Of a stretch of 12,257 nucleotides of DNA, positions 11,659 to 12,257 are shown piece by piece. Within the stretch, counting starts at the first letter, position 1. The number at the start of each line of letters is the position of its first letter. The notes beneath the pieces were generated by a model. The model worked only from the letters and a program-made list of their open reading frames with translations, was not told where the DNA came from and searched no databases. A program made the translations under genes and the position numbers. Origin of the DNA: JBKJTP01 sp046590195 (GTDB lineage Bacteria; Bacteroidota; Ignavibacteria; Palsa-1295); the NCBI GenBank assembly GCA_046590195.1, contig JBKJTP010000281.1, forward strand, positions 1 through 12,257, written 5' to 3'.

Positions 11659-11698
11659 CAAGGGAGCGGTTCGTGCCGTTTCCTTGCATTGTTTTTTT
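11657..11698 (+). terminator. Strong Rho-independent terminator after the lipoprotein gene
   Basis: TGCAAGGGAGCGGT (11657-11670) pairs at all 14 positions with GCCGTTTCCTTGCA (11675-11688), with three G-T wobbles and a TCGT loop. TTGTTTTTTT follows. This is the best canonical terminator in the window. Confidence 0.9.
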
Positions 11699-11717
11699 AA
11701 GAGTGAACTCGCTCAAG

Positions 11718-12257
11718 ATGAACTCTGAACTCAGGACCGGTCGTCTTTCAGATCTCACGGATCTGCACGAGACTATCTCGCTCGCTTTTGAACTTCGAAG
11801 TGAAGATGTTCTCGAGCGATCGAGCGACTTCATCGTACGTGCGGAAGCCGAGGCTCTGCCAGAAGCATTGATCGATATCCTGATCAAGCGGGGAGACTAT
11901 CAAACTTATCAAGGGGATTTCACGAGTGGACGTGGTGAATTTGACAGGGCATGGGCGTTGCTGTATCACGCTGACCTTAATGAAGCAACAGTCGCAAAGC
12001 TCACGGCTGAATTGCACGATGCCGAAGGTCATTTTAGCTGGGATCACGCACGCTTCGAGGAGGCACAAATCCATGCACGTAAGGCCATCGACCTTGCGCG
12101 ATTACATAACGACAAGTTGCTTGAGGCAGAGTGTTGGACACATCTTGCAGCACCATCGGCAAGCACTGGTGATCTTGCAGGGGTAGTAAGTCATTGCCGA
12201 ACTGCACTCGAACTCTATCCAAGGGACGAGCTGAAGTTGCCGCTTCGCAAGGACTCC
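11718..12257 (+). CDS. TPR-like helical-repeat protein, 3' end outside window
   Basis: The frame from ATG 11718 is open for 180 codons to the window end. Residues ~50-175 show the alternating small/aromatic pattern of tetratricopeptide repeats: ALIDILIKRGDYQTYQGDF, FDRAWALLYHAD, AELHDAEGHFSWDHARFEEA, HARKAIDLARLHND, AECWTHLAAPSASTGDL, CRTALELYP. TPR arrays are protein-protein interaction scaffolds and are often joined to signalling or transcription domains, which could lie beyond the edge. There is no signal peptide, so the start is probably cytoplasmic. An in-frame GTG at 11703 is an alternative start; neither has a clear ribosome site. Codon use is more mixed than in the surface-protein genes. 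The region begins after a strong terminator, so it is a new transcription unit. No specific function can be assigned. Confidence 0.75.
   Translation, partial: MNSELRTGRLSDLTDLHETISLAFELRSEDVLERSSDFIVRAEAEALPEALIDILIKRGDYQTYQGDFTSGRGEFDRAWALLYHADLNEATVAKLTAELHDAEGHFSWDHARFEEAQIHARKAIDLARLHNDKLLEAECWTHLAAPSASTGDLAGVVSHCRTALELYPRDELKLPLRKDS

Noticed and set aside
1..12257. CRISPR arrays, insertion sequences, tRNA or rRNA genes, prophage
   Set aside because: No regularly spaced repeats, no transposase-like or integrase-like product, and no tRNA- or rRNA-like sequence were found on either strand.

Overview
The window looks like chromosomal DNA of a bacterium from the Bacteroidota/Chlorobiota (FCB) group that uses the type IX secretion system (T9SS). 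The Ignavibacteria or Kapabacteria side of that group is my best guess. The reasons are: five of eight genes encode exported proteins whose C-terminal 75-95 residues look like T9SS type A sorting domains (a PNPF or PNPA start, a 'VYDxxGxxV' core and a 'GxYxxxxxxG' strand). Weak or absent Shine-Dalgarno sequences and TAnnTTTG promoter elements also fit. I see roughly balanced GC, no mobile element, no CRISPR array and no rRNA or tRNA gene. All eight genes lie on the + strand.

Positions 1-8951 are a surface-protein region. It opens with the 3' part of a Cys-rich protein with cadherin/Ig-like repeats. Next come a 641-residue protein (N-terminal 'NGWI...APFW' module, dockerin-like Ca-loop pair, cohesin-like domain), a 416-residue protein with two cohesin-like domains, a 946-residue protein (cohesin-like domain, BACON-like domain, GWN...GRGY repeat pair) and a 306-residue protein of unknown fold. 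All five end in a sorting domain. Hairpins or terminators separate most of them, so they look like separately transcribed neighbours, not one tight operon. A shared role in building an extracellular matrix, sheath or surface layer is plausible; no glycoside hydrolase or other enzyme domain is visible among them.

Positions 8952-12257 are different in character. xseA (exonuclease VII large subunit) is a clear housekeeping gene, but no intact xseB follows it. After a 200-base non-coding stretch with two hairpins comes a lipoprotein that appears to be a complete six-bladed TolB/WD40-like beta-propeller. Last is the 5' part of a TPR-type helical-repeat protein that runs off the window.

The best leads are the clustered cohesin-like and dockerin-like domains on T9SS-exported proteins (especially the dockerin-like pair with enlarged loops), a promoter-like element nested in a terminator before the last gene, and a leader with two mutually exclusive hairpins before the largest gene.
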